This document shows positions 1 through 11,580 of a stretch of 64,000 bases of DNA, piece after piece; position 1 is the first letter of the stretch; every line of letters starts with the position of its first letter. Position numbers and translations under genes: made by a program. Source of the stretch: Aradus depressus. Its lineage: Eukaryota > Arthropoda > Insecta > Hemiptera > Aradidae. The notes below the pieces were generated by a model. It was not told the DNA's origin. It worked only from the letters and a program-made list of their open reading frames with translations, and ran no database searches. The stretch is from NCBI GenBank assembly GCA_963662175.1, contig OY759221.1, positions 39,430,045 through 39,494,044 on the forward strand. The letters run 5' to 3'.

Positions 1-890
1 AGGAAATGAAATGATGGAATTAATATATATTTAAATAAATGTAATATGACTTGTTTTGTACATGTACATTTATATAACAGCTCATTGCTGATTTAGGAAT
101 CAGACGCACGGGAAATTTGAAGATCCTATTGGAAACTTGCAAGCAATACATTTTTAATAAAAAAATATTTTTTTAGTTTATTTAATTTTTATCTTGGTTT
201 TTTGCTCTGGCCAGGGGGGGCACGCGGTCAAAAATGTATATTTATATTAATAAGATCCTTTCTTGTTCGTAAATAAAATTTATTATGTACTTAGACGAAG
301 GTATAATTTGATTTTTAAACAAGTTGTAATTGTATTTTGTTGTTCTATACTTGAACGCTAAGTGATAGAGGTACTTAATTTCTTCTTTATTTGTAAATTA
401 TGACGACTACACTCCTGATGGTCATCTGACCAAGAGGTCGTCTTTGGTATAAGATTTTTGATTTTCGACTTCATCTGTGTATTTTATTTATAAATAAATA
501 AAGACTTAATAATAATAATATATTCTGTCTGGAGGATTTAAGAAGTATAAATTGTGAACAGAAGTGGTGTAAATATGCATCCTTAAGAAATACCAGCTGA
601 GACAAAAAAACAAAAAAATCAAGGAGCATAAATGCAGGTAAAGTTAATGAATGAAATGGAGGCTGCCCCCTTGTTCCGCTATCTTGATGAGATGTTTTGT
701 CAATGAACTTGGCTGGTCAGTGGGGACTTGACAAAAACAGTGGGTGTGGCCCACACAGAGATGTACCTCAAAGTTGACTCGGTCCAATAAGACCATTTAG
801 TGTGTCCTCTCAACACGCCATACCTACATCTGTAACTAGCAAAATTACCAACATTTAAAACTAATATGACACAGGCGGTCATTTATTGAA
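1..890. other. No gene seen
   Basis: AT-rich. Only the ttataaataaataaagactt + (aat)n end at 488-520 is shared with 28840-28880. A short hairpin (cgacta..., ggtcatctgacc) lies near 402-450. Confidence 0.5.
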
Positions 891-1435
891 CATGGGTAAT
901 TTTTGTTTAGACGTAAAAATGACATTCTTCCGAATCATCGGCAATGTACTTCCCCAGCGTGAATCTTACTTAGGGACTCATACTGAATTTCGTGATGAAA
1001 TTTTGGAATGAAATATGAAATTTTGTATCGATATATTCGTGATATCGATAGTTAGGGTCTTCGAGTTGAGCCCTCACTCCTCTGATCCCCCACTTACTTT
1101 TGACCCATTTGGCAGGAAACTGAGAAGTATTGTCCTTCATGGGTTTTGGATTGAAACTTGAAATTTCGTGGCGGTAAATTCATTATTTCGGCAGTTATTG
1201 AGTTTTTTCTATTAAGGCCCCCTAATCTCCGTTTCTTTTCCCCCGATTTGGCTGAAAATTAACCGGTTTTGAATACACATATAAAATTTTACACATAAAC
1301 AGGTATGAAGGATTTTTTTTTTTTTTTTTTTTTTTTTCATTTTTGGAAATAAGAAGTCGGAAAATATGAAAGCGTCTCGTCAAATTTCACACCGATTACA
1401 TAACTTTCCCTATACTTTGTAAATTGAGGTCTCTG
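890..1435 (-). repeat. Family C modular repeat, near full length
   Basis: The reverse of the consensus modules (taataactgccgatgtaatg, aatgtatcgacac). It ends in cataactttccctatacttt, as other copies do, and has a T-run inside. Confidence 0.75.
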
Positions 1436-1619
1436 TCTATGAATACAGTAACTTCCGATGGAATGAATGTATCATCATGGTTAAATTCGCTAGGGATTCT
1501 GTATTGATTCAAGAGCGATAGACCGAGAGGCGAGCGAATACGCGTGTGAAATCTAATTAAAGATAGGCAAGGTTCATCGAGTAGGCTATTTAGGTCTGTA
1601 GGTACTTAATTTATTGGTA

Positions 1620-2115
1620 TTTCCTGTAAGACAAGAAATACGAGAGGAGCCAGTGCCAGGGACAGAAGTTAATTGACGTGGTCGCTGATAGGACACTGGG
1701 AGAGTGCTGTGCTGATACCCGTTAGAGGGCACTCGTACTCTTTACCTGGACACACTCATATAAAAGTCTCCAAGTGTGTTTTTTTTTTTTGTTTTTTTTG
1801 TGTCTGTCTCTTTTTAAAGGAGCCATCCTCTATCAGTGGAGAGCACGGCAGGCACGGGCCACACTTCCGGAACATGAGGCAGGCATTAGGGTCATGTCCG
1901 GAGCACGAGGCTAGGCTCAATGCAAGCTTACTAGCGGAGTTCCTACCTGGACTGTCTTAGGTAGACATACAGGACACAAGATGTTGCTACCTGGTCATCA
2001 GGACACGAGGTCACCTCTAGGAAGTGGCACGGGGGGGCATTAGGAACTGTGATAACGAAGGAGGAAGTCAAAGAACAGAAGGCACTTCCCGGGGGGCGTT
2101 TAGCAGTTATCCTAT
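1620..2115 (+). other. Unassigned GC-richer stretch
   Basis: It contains a 95-codon frame (1673-1960) broken up by a T-run and with no recognisable domain, and many cacgg/ggcac motifs. Not called as a gene. Confidence 0.3.
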
Positions 2116-2164
2116 CAAAACAGTGAAACAGTTAACTGAAATGTGAGTTAACTCAGATGCTAAA

Positions 2165-2370
2165 GTGAACCCCTGAATCTCCAGCATAAATTAATCAATT
2201 AAGTTTTCGCTCTCCCTCCAAAATCAATCGACAGTTTAGGCTAAACATCAATATTTCACTATGTCAATCGTTATACTAAATCAAGTGTCGATAAATTCAT
2301 TACATCGGCAGTTATTACGGTTTCTGAGTCGAGCCCTCCTTCTCTGATCCTTCCGATTTTCAAAGTAACT
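2165..2370 (-). repeat. Family C fragment
   Basis: The tail module (attaatcaattaagttttcg, ctccctccaaaatcaatcga) and one gcagttatta module. Confidence 0.7.
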
Positions 2371-2424
2371 GCGTCATCATCAGTGGAACATTTATGAATA
2401 CAAAGGAAATATAAATATAGATAA

Positions 2425-2680
2425 TGTAGTAGGAATTCGAGGTTCTGTCGTGTAAAAGAAAATTCAAAATTTGGCCATCGTTTCGAGAACTATTTATTTT
2501 GTTCTTCAGGGTCTTATAATGACTATAGCACTATAATGGACACAAACTCTCAACACCTCCACCACACACATCCACTCAAGTCATTATAAGGCCCTGGAGA
2601 AGGAAATAAATAGTTTTCGAAACGTTGACCAAATTTTGAATTTTCTTTTACACGACAGAACCTCGAATTCCTTCTACATT
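2425..2680. repeat. Imperfect inverted repeat
   Basis: gaattcgaggttctgtcgtg at about 2432 is matched in reverse at 2653-2672, with aaattttgaattttctttta arms and a central 130-base loop. The inner arm contains ttcgaaacgttgacc. Confidence 0.8.
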
Positions 2681-3394
2681 GAAAAGATACTGTCGACTCT
2701 ATTGATCATTAAATATAGATAAGTAACTAGAAAAATGTTAAAGCAGCAGAGTACAGAGTAACAAAATGAAATAGAACAAAATAAAATTCCCTTACCCCAC
2801 CCGTACAGTGTAGAGTCTAAAGAATTGCAGCATAGCTCAAAGGAGTGGGCATATTTATTCACTCACACTGTATACATACATAAATACATTCATTCGAAAA
2901 TAATATAAAATATCTAAGCATATTTTATTATTTATTATTGTTGATATTTATTTTAGCTATTGTGTATATCTACTTAGTTAAACTTTTAAAAACAAAACAG
3001 AAGAAAGAAAGACACATGGAGCAACGCCTGAGATAAAAAAAAAGGTTCTACGTAACAAAGAATGCCTACGTATCTCACGACCTTCACTATCTTTATTGGA
3101 AAAAGCAAAACTAATGACAATATTGTGACAGACTTCAAACTTCTGAGCCTACTCGAGACTTAATAAATAATCCACACTACAGTAAGTAACTATTTATTTA
3201 TTATTTTCAAATAGTAGATGCTTAATACCTCAGCCAGTTCAAAAGAAAACTTGACACACTCAAAATGTGAGGAGAAAAGAAACAACATTACTCACTTTTT
3301 AAAGATACTACTCACGAGCAAATACTAAAAACATAGGTCAAATAAACACCAAAAGCAACTGGTCAGTTAACTTAATTAATAAAAACGGTAGGTT

Positions 3395-3745
3395 TTTAAT
3401 AACACAGAATTTCATATGTGAATTCAAAACCCCATGAAGTCGACACTTATTAATTTTCAGAGCAATCGGCAGAAGAGATGGGGGGATCAAGGGGGGGGGG
3501 GGGGGGGGGCAGAGAGCTCAACTCAAAAACCCCAATAACAGTAACGAATGCATATTGACATAAAATTTGAAATCATATTTGAATTCAAAACCCCATAAGG
3601 ACGACACATATTAATTTTCAGCAATATCGGCCCAAGGAAAGGAAGGGGGAGAGGGCTCAATTCCTATTATTGAGTTCATCGACACAAAGTTTAGTTTGAG
3701 AATTTAAGAGCCCCAATGTAAGTCAACTATCGAATATTAGAATAT
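3395..3745 (+). repeat. Family C, split by the pogo-like and LTR elements
   Basis: Two modules with gacgacacatattaattttc and a G-run. It continues beyond the inserted elements at 9837-9985 (cgacacgaaatttt, ccctaataactgccgatg). Confidence 0.7.
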
Positions 3746-3746
3746 A

Positions 3747-4463
3747 CAGTAGAACCTCTTTAAGTAGAACCTCGATAAGTCGAAAACCTCCAAAACTCGA
3801 AAAAAAGTTTTGTTCCTTTCCCTTCAAGTCCCAAAACCTCCATTACTCGAAATCTCAACCCTCTATTAGTCGAAATAATCAGTGAGTTACTACAAACTAT
3901 TTTGGTACATATTTTCCCTCTATACCTCGAAAAAATTAATTGGACCTCTGTATCTCGAACAGAGCAATGTTTTATTTTACAACCTTTAACACTCGATTAT
4001 TTGAAACTTATTACCTCTATAGCTCGAAGAAAAATAAGTAACCGACTTAAAGAATTTGCCGACAATGTACACCATTGTTTCTTAGAAAACAATTTAGGAG
4101 TATACAATAAATAGGATTACCAAATCTAAGAAATGGTAAAGGATATTATTGTTGATTTCATTTGAACTTTAGCGATGCAAGTCATTTGTTGTCCATTGAA
4201 AAATTGTCAGAAGTAGGAGAATTTTGTGCTCTTTATACCTTAGACAATGCTATAGATAGAAAACAACCATGGGGGCCATGGTGGCCGTGCGGGCTAGAGC
4301 GTAGGGCTTTGGTCGCATGGTCTCACCATGGTTTGCGGGTTCGAATCCCGTCCGGGAGTGAGTTTTATTTCGTAGATAGAACTCCCTCCCGGGGCCATGG
4401 ATGTCTTAAATAATTATGTATAACACATTGACATGGCTAATATGCACCGTACATGAAGCCAAA

Positions 4464-4505
<42 letters not shown>

Positions 4506-4805
4506 GAATTATCTAAAGCAAAAAAAAATTACCGACTTTTTTTAATACCTACATATACTATGTATTTTTTATTTTAAGGATGTTTTGAAATAATGTTGAT
4601 TTATAATAAATATAAATATGTTTGTTACCTCTGTAACTTGAATTTTTATTTATTTCACCTCTCTAACTCAAAATTAGTTAGAATGAATCGTAACCTGTAC
4701 AAGTCGAATCAAAATCCGCCTGTCGAAATCCTTCATAAGTCGAAAACTCTGTAACTCGATTTTGTTGGCGTCTCCCTTGATGTTCTACTTGTAGAGGTTC
4801 TACTG
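3747..4805. mobile_element. pogo/Tigger-like DNA transposon remnant
   Basis: The inverted ends are cagtagaacctct and agaggttctactg, flanked by TA on both sides (3745-3746, 4806-4807). The subterminal DNA carries many variants of cctctataactcgaa. The interior has short degenerate frames (3902-4255) with an Arg/Lys-rich piece (SIARRKISNRLKEFADN) that may come from the transposase. A SINE-B copy is inserted at 4262-4503. Assignment to the pogo branch rests on end sequence and TA duplication only. Confidence 0.75.
4265..4503 (+). mobile_element. SINE-B (tRNA-Leu/Ser-like head, poly-A tail), copy 1
   Basis: The head has tggccgtgcgg (box A) and gggttcgaatccc (box B), as in a class II tRNA. A unique body follows, ending in a poly-A of about 38. 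It is a close match to 59265-59516. It sits inside the pogo-like element. Confidence 0.85.
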
Positions 4806-4812
4806 TATATAT

Positions 4813-5737
4813 TGTAACGCTCGTTTATAGCGCTACTTGAAATTCTAATTTAAATTTACGAATAATAATTATATACACTAACGATTATTAGAGGACCTGG
4901 TTATATATAAATTTTTATAAATAATAAAAAAAACTTTAAGAATAATTTGTTACATTTTTTTATATTTAAAATTTATAGACATGTTTTTTATGGGTTAGTA
5001 ACACAAAATTTTTACATACATAGAGATTTTTTTTGTTTACACAACATTTAACTAAACCTGCGGGACATCTCTCTTTTCTTCTATTGTGCCTGTAGGTGAA
5101 ATGATGTTTCCAACGTGGTAAGCTGAGTATGGGTTGTCGAAATTGCGGCCACGTCTTCTCCTCTCTTCTGGATTCCAAGTGTTTTAGCTAATGATCGTCG
5201 TGTTCTCCATTTCTTTTGTGGTTGGAGTTCTCCGGGATACTTCCCCTCAGTACTTTTCTTCCTTCTTACCACAGCTTTTAAGAAATCACTGACATTTTCT
5301 ACTATTCACTACACTCACTTTCACTGAACCATCTCTCTCTGCACAGTTCTCTCTTACATCTACCTCTGCCCAGTTCTCTCATACATCTACCACGAGGGGA
5401 CAGCCCACTTCTCTCTCGTTTTGGAATCCGCTCTCCCATTGGCCACAATTTTTACAGCCTTTAACACTAAACATCTGGGTTTTTTATAACACTTTCATAT
5501 TCCCGTATACAATCCTAATTGCTTACATTTATGTTAACTAATTATTAGCCTATCATTTAATTTTATGACATAATTGAACTAAATGAATTGATATATTTTG
5601 ATACTATATCGACCCTGGTACAAATCGATTTGATAACCCCCAGTAACCTTCCTTAGGTCTAATAAAATGATTGTATTTAAGTATCTTATTTTCCATTTCT
5701 TAAATATTACATGTAATGGACAATATAGAACATTACA
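4813..5737 (-). repeat. LTR (3' LTR of the minus-strand element)
   Basis: 925 bp, starting and ending with the TGTAA/TTACA inverted ends. It matches 8907-9832 except for four substitutions and one single-base indel. A CT-rich block with repeated ctctctct/cagttctct lies in the middle. Short open frames here are present identically in both LTRs and are not called as genes. Confidence 0.93.
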
Positions 5738-7856
5738 TTGCCCTCTGCTAAAAATATCAAAATATATCATTCATTTGCTTACATAAGTGTTTAGTACCAA
5801 ACTATTTCATAATCTTATGGTTATATGTACAACTTGGCGACTCAAGATAGCATGGTGACCCAGTTCCTATTATTAATTAATTACACACAAATTTTTTGTC
5901 TATTACGGAATACATTCTTCAAGGTAACTCTCTTTAATAATATTACACAACAATTAGGTAACAAATCCAATTTAATTATTTTGTTTACGTCTTACCATAA
6001 TGTTATATTAGATTTACTTTCTTATATTACTTTATTTTCTTGAAATATATTACTTTAACCTTCTCATTTCTTCTATCTACCACTACTCTATTCTCCATAC
6101 GCAAATTCTACATTCAAAATTCCAACACTAATCATTAATTTGCCATACAATTTACCCACACTCCTAAATATAATCTAAAATTATTAAATAATCTCCCTGG
6201 TATCTCTTAACCATCCTGATCTCCTTGGATCTTCTCCTACTACCATAAAATACTCATAATCCAATTCCTTCCCACCTATAGGCTAAGCCTAAAATTTTTT
6301 AATATTCATTCTTTAATCCTTCCTTCTATTTAAAAGTACAATTCCCTCTCTCCTTTCAATTATCTATTTTTTTTTTTTATTAACTTTCTTCATTACAATA
6401 TTTATTTATTATTTAATATTCCATTTACCAATATCAATGCTACTTTTCTCAATTCGTCTATTGATTTCCATCATTTCTACAACAACTAGACATAACCCGG
6501 ATAATTATTTATATTTTCAATTCCTTTTATTATGGTTATTCTATTCCTAACATCCTTTAATTTTTTACTACTTTTATTTACATTATTTCGACTTACTTTC
6601 CCTATTGATTTACTGCACTAATTTTTATATAATGCTTTTAAGATGATATTCTTAAAAAAAATATTCTTATAACATTTTCCCCGTTTCACTTACAAAATTT
6701 TTTTTTTATTATATTATTATACGGAATTACTTACAAGGTTATGATTGAAATTTTATGACGTTTGTAATCTATGCATCCATGTGGATGTTCTAATTTCATC
6801 ATTTATTATTCTGAGACTACTAGCGATTATCGCTCTCAAAAACCATTTGTGGGTTAATATAGCTCGTTTCCGTAAGGACGCCAAACTCCTTAAATCAACA
6901 TGGCCCACGTTGTTGACAATTACGGTTTAATAACAATAACAAACCCTTTAAACTAATATTTTTTTTATTATTAATATTTTTATTTTTATCACCAATACCA
7001 AAAAAAAAAAACGCATGCATAAATATCAATAAATAGTTCAACTCGAGACTAAACCTTATATAAAATTTCCCATAAAATAACCACCATAAATATAATATTT
7101 CAATAAATAAATATGTTTTTATTTAAAAACATTTAAAAATAATAAATTTTCTGTTCAGAGTGCAGAGTAAACTAAACATTATTTACATCTAATTTAATTT
7201 AATTATAATTATTTTTTTATTCTATGACAGAACATCACCCACTATCATATTCTTAATCAGTCTCAGACCCAAAATTGGTCATTATTACCTATTTTATAAT
7301 ACCACCACTCTAATACAACAAAATAGCATACATCATATTAAAATATAACAAGACATACCATAAAATAAAATACACACACCCAATATTGACATTTGTTGGG
7401 CTGTTTACAAATATCAGTTGTTTATCATAACAGACTCTAAATAGCTGTCTTATCCTTTATCTATTCATCAGTTCGTCTCCTCAACCTAGACTTGGTTGAC
7501 ATATCATGTTAACTACGCTCCATATTTTTATTTCTAACTTTAGTTTAATTTATTCTTTATTTTCAATTATTTATTAATTAGACCCTATTTACATCTCGAG
7601 TGACAACTTCTTTGTTTACATTAATTTTTTATTGATTTTTATTAACTCAAATTTTACACGCAAACTAACTCAGGTACATTTTTCCATCACTTAATTATAT
7701 TATTTTATTTTGCAATTATTCATTTCGACAAAATTTAACATATTGACTGATACTTTCTATGTTTATTTTTTTTTTTTATTAATTTTTATGTTTACATTTT
7801 ATAGTTCCAGATCATAATCCTAGACAAGCAATTTTTAATATCCAAAATTTCATCGG
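5738..7856 (-). other. AT-rich non-coding interior of the LTR element
   Basis: About 2.1 kb between the ORF and the 3' LTR. It is C/T/A-rich on the plus strand with stops in all frames, and no pol-type motif (YxDD, HHCC, DSG) is seen. It probably carries packaging or transport signals only. Confidence 0.6.
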
Positions 7857-8732
7857 TTAAACACTTATTATTTTCTTTCTTTTATATTTATAATTTAGTT
7901 TACGATTATCTATTTTTCTAAATTTGTTACTAATGTTTAAACTTATCTTTTTCTTTATTCGTTTATTTCTTTGACGTAGATATTTTGTTTTCGAATTTTT
8001 CAAATTATTTTTATTATGATTATTTTTGAACTCAAGTTTTTTACACTTGTTATAGTTATGTTTATTTACACATCTATGAAAATTTGTTTTTCGATATCCG
8101 ATTTTTCTAGGACTTTTAATTTTATTTATCTTATGTTTTTTTAGTTTCTCTATCTTATTATTATGTTTCTTTATAACAATACCATTAGCTATTATGGTTT
8201 TAATAAATTTACATTTGTCTATCTTCTTATTGAATTTTATTTTCTTCTGTGTTTCATTATTTTCCTTTATTTCTCCATTTTCCTGTCTATCTACAATCAT
8301 ATTATTTATTTGTTCACATTTATGATTTATTTCTAAACTTTGATCACTAAATTTCAGATCAATCTCATTATTTACTTCATCGAAACGTTTGTTTACATTC
8401 TTTTTTACATTTTCAAATTTTATGCTTACGTCTTCCTTTAATTCATCAATTTTTAAATTCATTTCTTTAAAATGTTTTGATTGTTGCTCGAATTTTGAAT
8501 TCATTTCATTAAAATGTTTTGATTGTTGCTCGAATTTTAAATTCATTTCATTAAAATGTTTTGATTGTTGCTCGAATTTTACGTTCATATTTTTTATTAA
8601 CATTTCCATCATTGTTTCTAAGCTCACATTCGTCTCACTCTCCGGCTGAAGGCAATTATCATAAGTTACTCTATTTTGTCCGCCATTATTGTTCGGATTC
8701 GTTCTCTGAGAACCTCTATTATAGTCGGCCAT
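7857..8732 (-). CDS. Coiled-coil, basic Gag-like protein of the LTR element
   Basis: 291 codons, the only sizeable ORF in the element. Residues about 35-150 are predicted coiled coil by eye, with three 14-residue repeats (KFEQQSKHFNEMNL type) and further heptad-like Ile/Phe/Leu spacing. Residues 160-291 are extremely Lys/Asn/Arg-rich. There is no CCHC zinc knuckle, no major homology region that I can recognise and no protease motif. A structural, RNA-binding, Gag-like role is inferred from position, the coiled coil and the basic tail. The start ATG is about 175 bases after the LTR, in the usual Gag place. Codons are strongly A/T-ending, like the surrounding DNA. Confidence 0.7.
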   Translation of the reverse strand: MADYNRGSQRTNPNNNGGQNRVTYDNCLQPESETNVSLETMMEMLIKNMNVKFEQQSKHFNEMNLKFEQQSKHFNEMNSKFEQQSKHFKEMNLKIDELKEDVSIKFENVKKNVNKRFDEVNNEIDLKFSDQSLEINHKCEQINNMIVDRQENGEIKENNETQKKIKFNKKIDKCKFIKTIIANGIVIKKHNNKIEKLKKHKINKIKSPRKIGYRKTNFHRCVNKHNYNKCKKLEFKNNHNKNNLKNSKTKYLRQRNKRIKKKISLNISNKFRKIDNRKLNYKYKRKKIISV

Positions 8733-8880
8733 TTTGGACGCTAACTTTTTATACAGTTTTGAAATTAATTTTTACAAATATTTTTACAAAATTACACATA
8801 AGGTCCTTTTATAATTTTCTTTTCGGGCGCCATATAAAAATTTAATGTTTCAAGTCCTTAATGTTTCAAGTCCTTAATTT

Positions 8881-8905
8881 TTCAAGTCCCTGTTCGAAGC
8901 GACAT
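8881..8905 (-). promoter_or_regulatory. Primer-binding site, tRNA-Lys-like
   Basis: The plus strand reads caagtccctgttcgaagcgaca, close to the 3' end of tRNA-Lys (caagtccctgttcgggcgcca). The minus strand is thus complementary to that tRNA, directly next to the LTR. A second piece, TGGCGCCCGAA on the minus strand at about 8824-8834, matches the genuine CCA end of the same tRNA. Three short repeats containing ggacttgaaa lie between the two pieces. Confidence 0.65.
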
Positions 8906-8906
8906 T

Positions 8907-9832
8907 TGTAACGCTCGTTTATAGCGCTACTTGAAATTCTAATTTAAATTTTCGAATAATAATTATATGCAATAACGATTATTAGAGGACCTGGTTATAT
9001 ATAAATTTTTATAAATAATAAAAAAAACTTTAAGAATAATTTGTTACATTTTTTTATATTTAAAATTTATAGACATGTTTTTTATGGGTTAGTAACACAA
9101 AATTTTTACATACATAGAGATTTTTTTTGTTTACACAACATTTAACTAAACCTGCGGGACATCTCTCTTTTCTTCTATTGTGCCTGTAGGTGAAATGATG
9201 TTTCCAACGTGGTAAGCTGAGTATGGGTTGTCGAAATTGCGGCCACGTCTTCTCCTCTCTTCTGGATTCCAAGTGTTTTAGCTAATGATCGTCGTGTTCT
9301 CCATTTCTTTTGTGGTTGGAGTTCTCCGGGATACTTCCCCTCAGTACTTTTCTTCCTTCTTACCACAGCTTTTAAGAAATCACTGACATTTTCTACTATT
9401 CACTACACTCACTTTCACTGAACCATCTCTCTCTGCACAGTTCTCTCTTACATCTACCTCTGCCCAGTTCTCTCATACATCTACCACGAGGGGACAGCCC
9501 ACTTCTCTCTCGTTTTGGATTCCGCTCTCCCATTGGCCACAATTTTTACAGCCTTTAACACTAAACATCTGGGTTTTTTATAACACTTTCATATTCCCGT
9601 ATACAATCCTAATTGCTTACATTTATTGTTAACTAATTATTAGCCTATCATTTAATTTTATGACATAATTGAACTAAATGAATTGATATATTTTGATACT
9701 ATATCGACCCTGGTACAAATCGATTTGATAACCCCCAGTAACCTTCCTTAGGTCTAATAAAATGATTGTATTTAAGTATCTTATTTTCCATTTCTTAAAT
9801 ATTACATGTAATGGACAATATAGAACATTACA
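8907..9832 (-). repeat. LTR (5' LTR of the minus-strand element)
   Basis: 926 bp copy. In element orientation it is the promoter-bearing LTR. It is followed at once (8906 downward) by the primer-binding site. Confidence 0.93.
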
Positions 9833-10019
9833 ATATCGACACGAAATTTTAAATGTAAACGCAGAACTCTGTAACGTTCATAACTATCGATTTCCAGCCA
9901 AATCGGTCAAAGAGGAGAGGAGGATTAGGGAAGAGGCTTAACATAAAAACCCTAATAACTGCCGATGTTTTAGTATTAGATCGTGGATTGACTCTCTTAA
10001 ATGTAAATAATGTTGTTCC

Positions 10020-10854
10020 TAACTGAACTAGAACTGTCTGTAACATCTACAAATAATAATGTGGAGGGGGGAGGGAGGGGGGAGGGGAAGGTTGGAGGGG
10101 TGTGATCAGTACAAAAGTGGATGGTATAAGAAAGTCTTATTATGGCCACATTACATATATGTTTCAAGGTCATTACAGTATTTTTACACTATTTTTGGAA
10201 AGAAGTGTGTGTGGGTGTACGTACGTGGTCAATTTTTATCGACTCCGCTTTGGTGCCAATCGAAGCGTATCAACGTAAATGTGATCTGAAAGAAATTTTT
10301 TCAAATTCCGTTCATCCGTTTTTTTTGTTTGAACAAAAAGATTGCTAAAAAAGTGGATTTTTGGATTTCTTGAAAAAGATTTATCCGATCTAATTTGTTT
10401 TGGTGGCAATGTAGCATCCTTTAGAGCCAGATTGAAAAATAGGCTTTATGGCGTCTGAACATTTTGAACGGGAGGGTGGTTATGAGAGGGACTAGGCATA
10501 AAAATTGTTCTAGCTCATTAACGGATGGTCGGATTGTCATGAAATTTCACATGTAGTATTCTTAATAGCCAGTTGAAAAATAGTGTGTATGAAGTCTCAA
10601 AATTCTTAAGGGAAGGAGGGACTGTGAAGGGAGGCTGATCATAAAAATAGTTCTACCTCATTAACGGATTATCATGAATTTATCATCAATTTGTAGTTGT
10701 GAAAGCAAAATTAAAAAAAAAAAAGGCATGTGACATTTGTGTATTTGCATCACAATTAAAAATCTATGTTCAGATTAAATTCAATGAAACGAATAAATAA
10801 TTCTGTACCTACTGAATAAAATGCCTTCTTTTGTGACATTATTACTGTTGATTG
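10020..10854. other. No gene seen; low-copy repeat traces
   Basis: A G-rich run at 10058-10100 and two related stretches (gttctagctcattaacggat, gttctacctcattaacggat) at about 10510 and 10650. Confidence 0.5.
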
Positions 10855-11580
10855 TAGGAATATTGAGGGTCAGTCAAAGTGATGGAAGAAAACACCATTC
10901 AAACGCCAACGTTTCGATATATTTTGTATCATCATCAGGGCCTACAAACATGGGGGGGGATCAAGAGGGAATCAAAGGTTACTTAGCCAAAGCAGACACC
11001 ATATTTCTCCAATTTCAATAATTATATTTATATTATTTTCAATTATTTTCAACATTTTTGGCTGGAATGTGACATTTATGACGGGGTTTTCCTAGCTCCC
11101 TGTACCTGGTTCCTTCAGCACCCCTGTATTATTGTACCATTTCATTGCAATGTAAGACTCCATCCAGTGTACATGCCTTCTCCCCAACCCTGCTTATTCA
11201 TAGTAAGTCATTTTAATGTTTACTCTTTATTATGTTCCACCTATTTGTCTACTTCTATGATTATTAATGTTTATGTTTACTAATGTAATCATATTTAATT
11301 TTAATTTGTATTAATGTACGTTCATGTTTATGGTTAACAATGTATCTATATTTAATTTTAATGTTTGGTAATGTATTCATAGTAAGTCACGTTCAATTTT
11401 TAACTTGTTACAATGTCTATTTTGTTCAGTAATGTTTATCAACACAATAATTTTGTTTAATCTTGATTCCCCCCCATGTTTGTAGGCCCTGATGATGATA
11501 CAAAATATATCGAAACGTTGGCGTTTGAATAGTGTTTTCTTCCATCTTTGACTGACCCTCAATATTCCTACAATTAAAAT
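10855..11580. mobile_element. Inverted-repeat element with gatgatgatac hairpin
   Basis: The left end (ggtcagtcaaagtgatgga, gccaacgtttcgatatattt) is repeated in reverse at 11460-11570. The interior has repeated tattcatagtaagtca stretches. Confidence 0.7.

Larger units (their letters stand above)
4813..9832 (-). mobile_element. Non-autonomous LTR retrotransposon, complete
   Basis: The element has two near-identical LTRs of 925 and 926 bp, a TG...CA structure (TGTAA...TTACA) and a 4-bp target duplication ATAT (4809-4812 and 9833-9836). It runs on the minus strand: the tRNA-Lys-like primer site lies inside the right LTR and a purine run (agcagagggcaa) inside the left. The 3.2-kb interior holds one ORF (7857-8732). 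I found no protease, reverse transcriptase, RNase H or integrase in it. It therefore depends on enzymes from another element. The 4-bp target duplication fits a Gypsy-type integrase. Insertion is recent, with four substitutions and one indel between LTRs. Confidence 0.9.

Noticed and set aside
1673..1960. 95-codon protein
   Set aside because: It contains a poly-Phe/Cys reading of a T-run and no recognisable domain.
4265..4360. tRNA-Leu/Ser gene
   Set aside because: It continues into a SINE body with a poly-A tail and has a second copy with target duplications.
4966..5272. Two overlapping 60-70-codon frames, identical in the other LTR (9060-9366)
   Set aside because: They lie inside the LTRs, are identical only because the LTRs are, and overlap each other in different frames.
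5738..7856. Hidden pol gene of the LTR element
   Set aside because: All six frames are closed and no reverse transcriptase, RNase H or integrase motif could be read.
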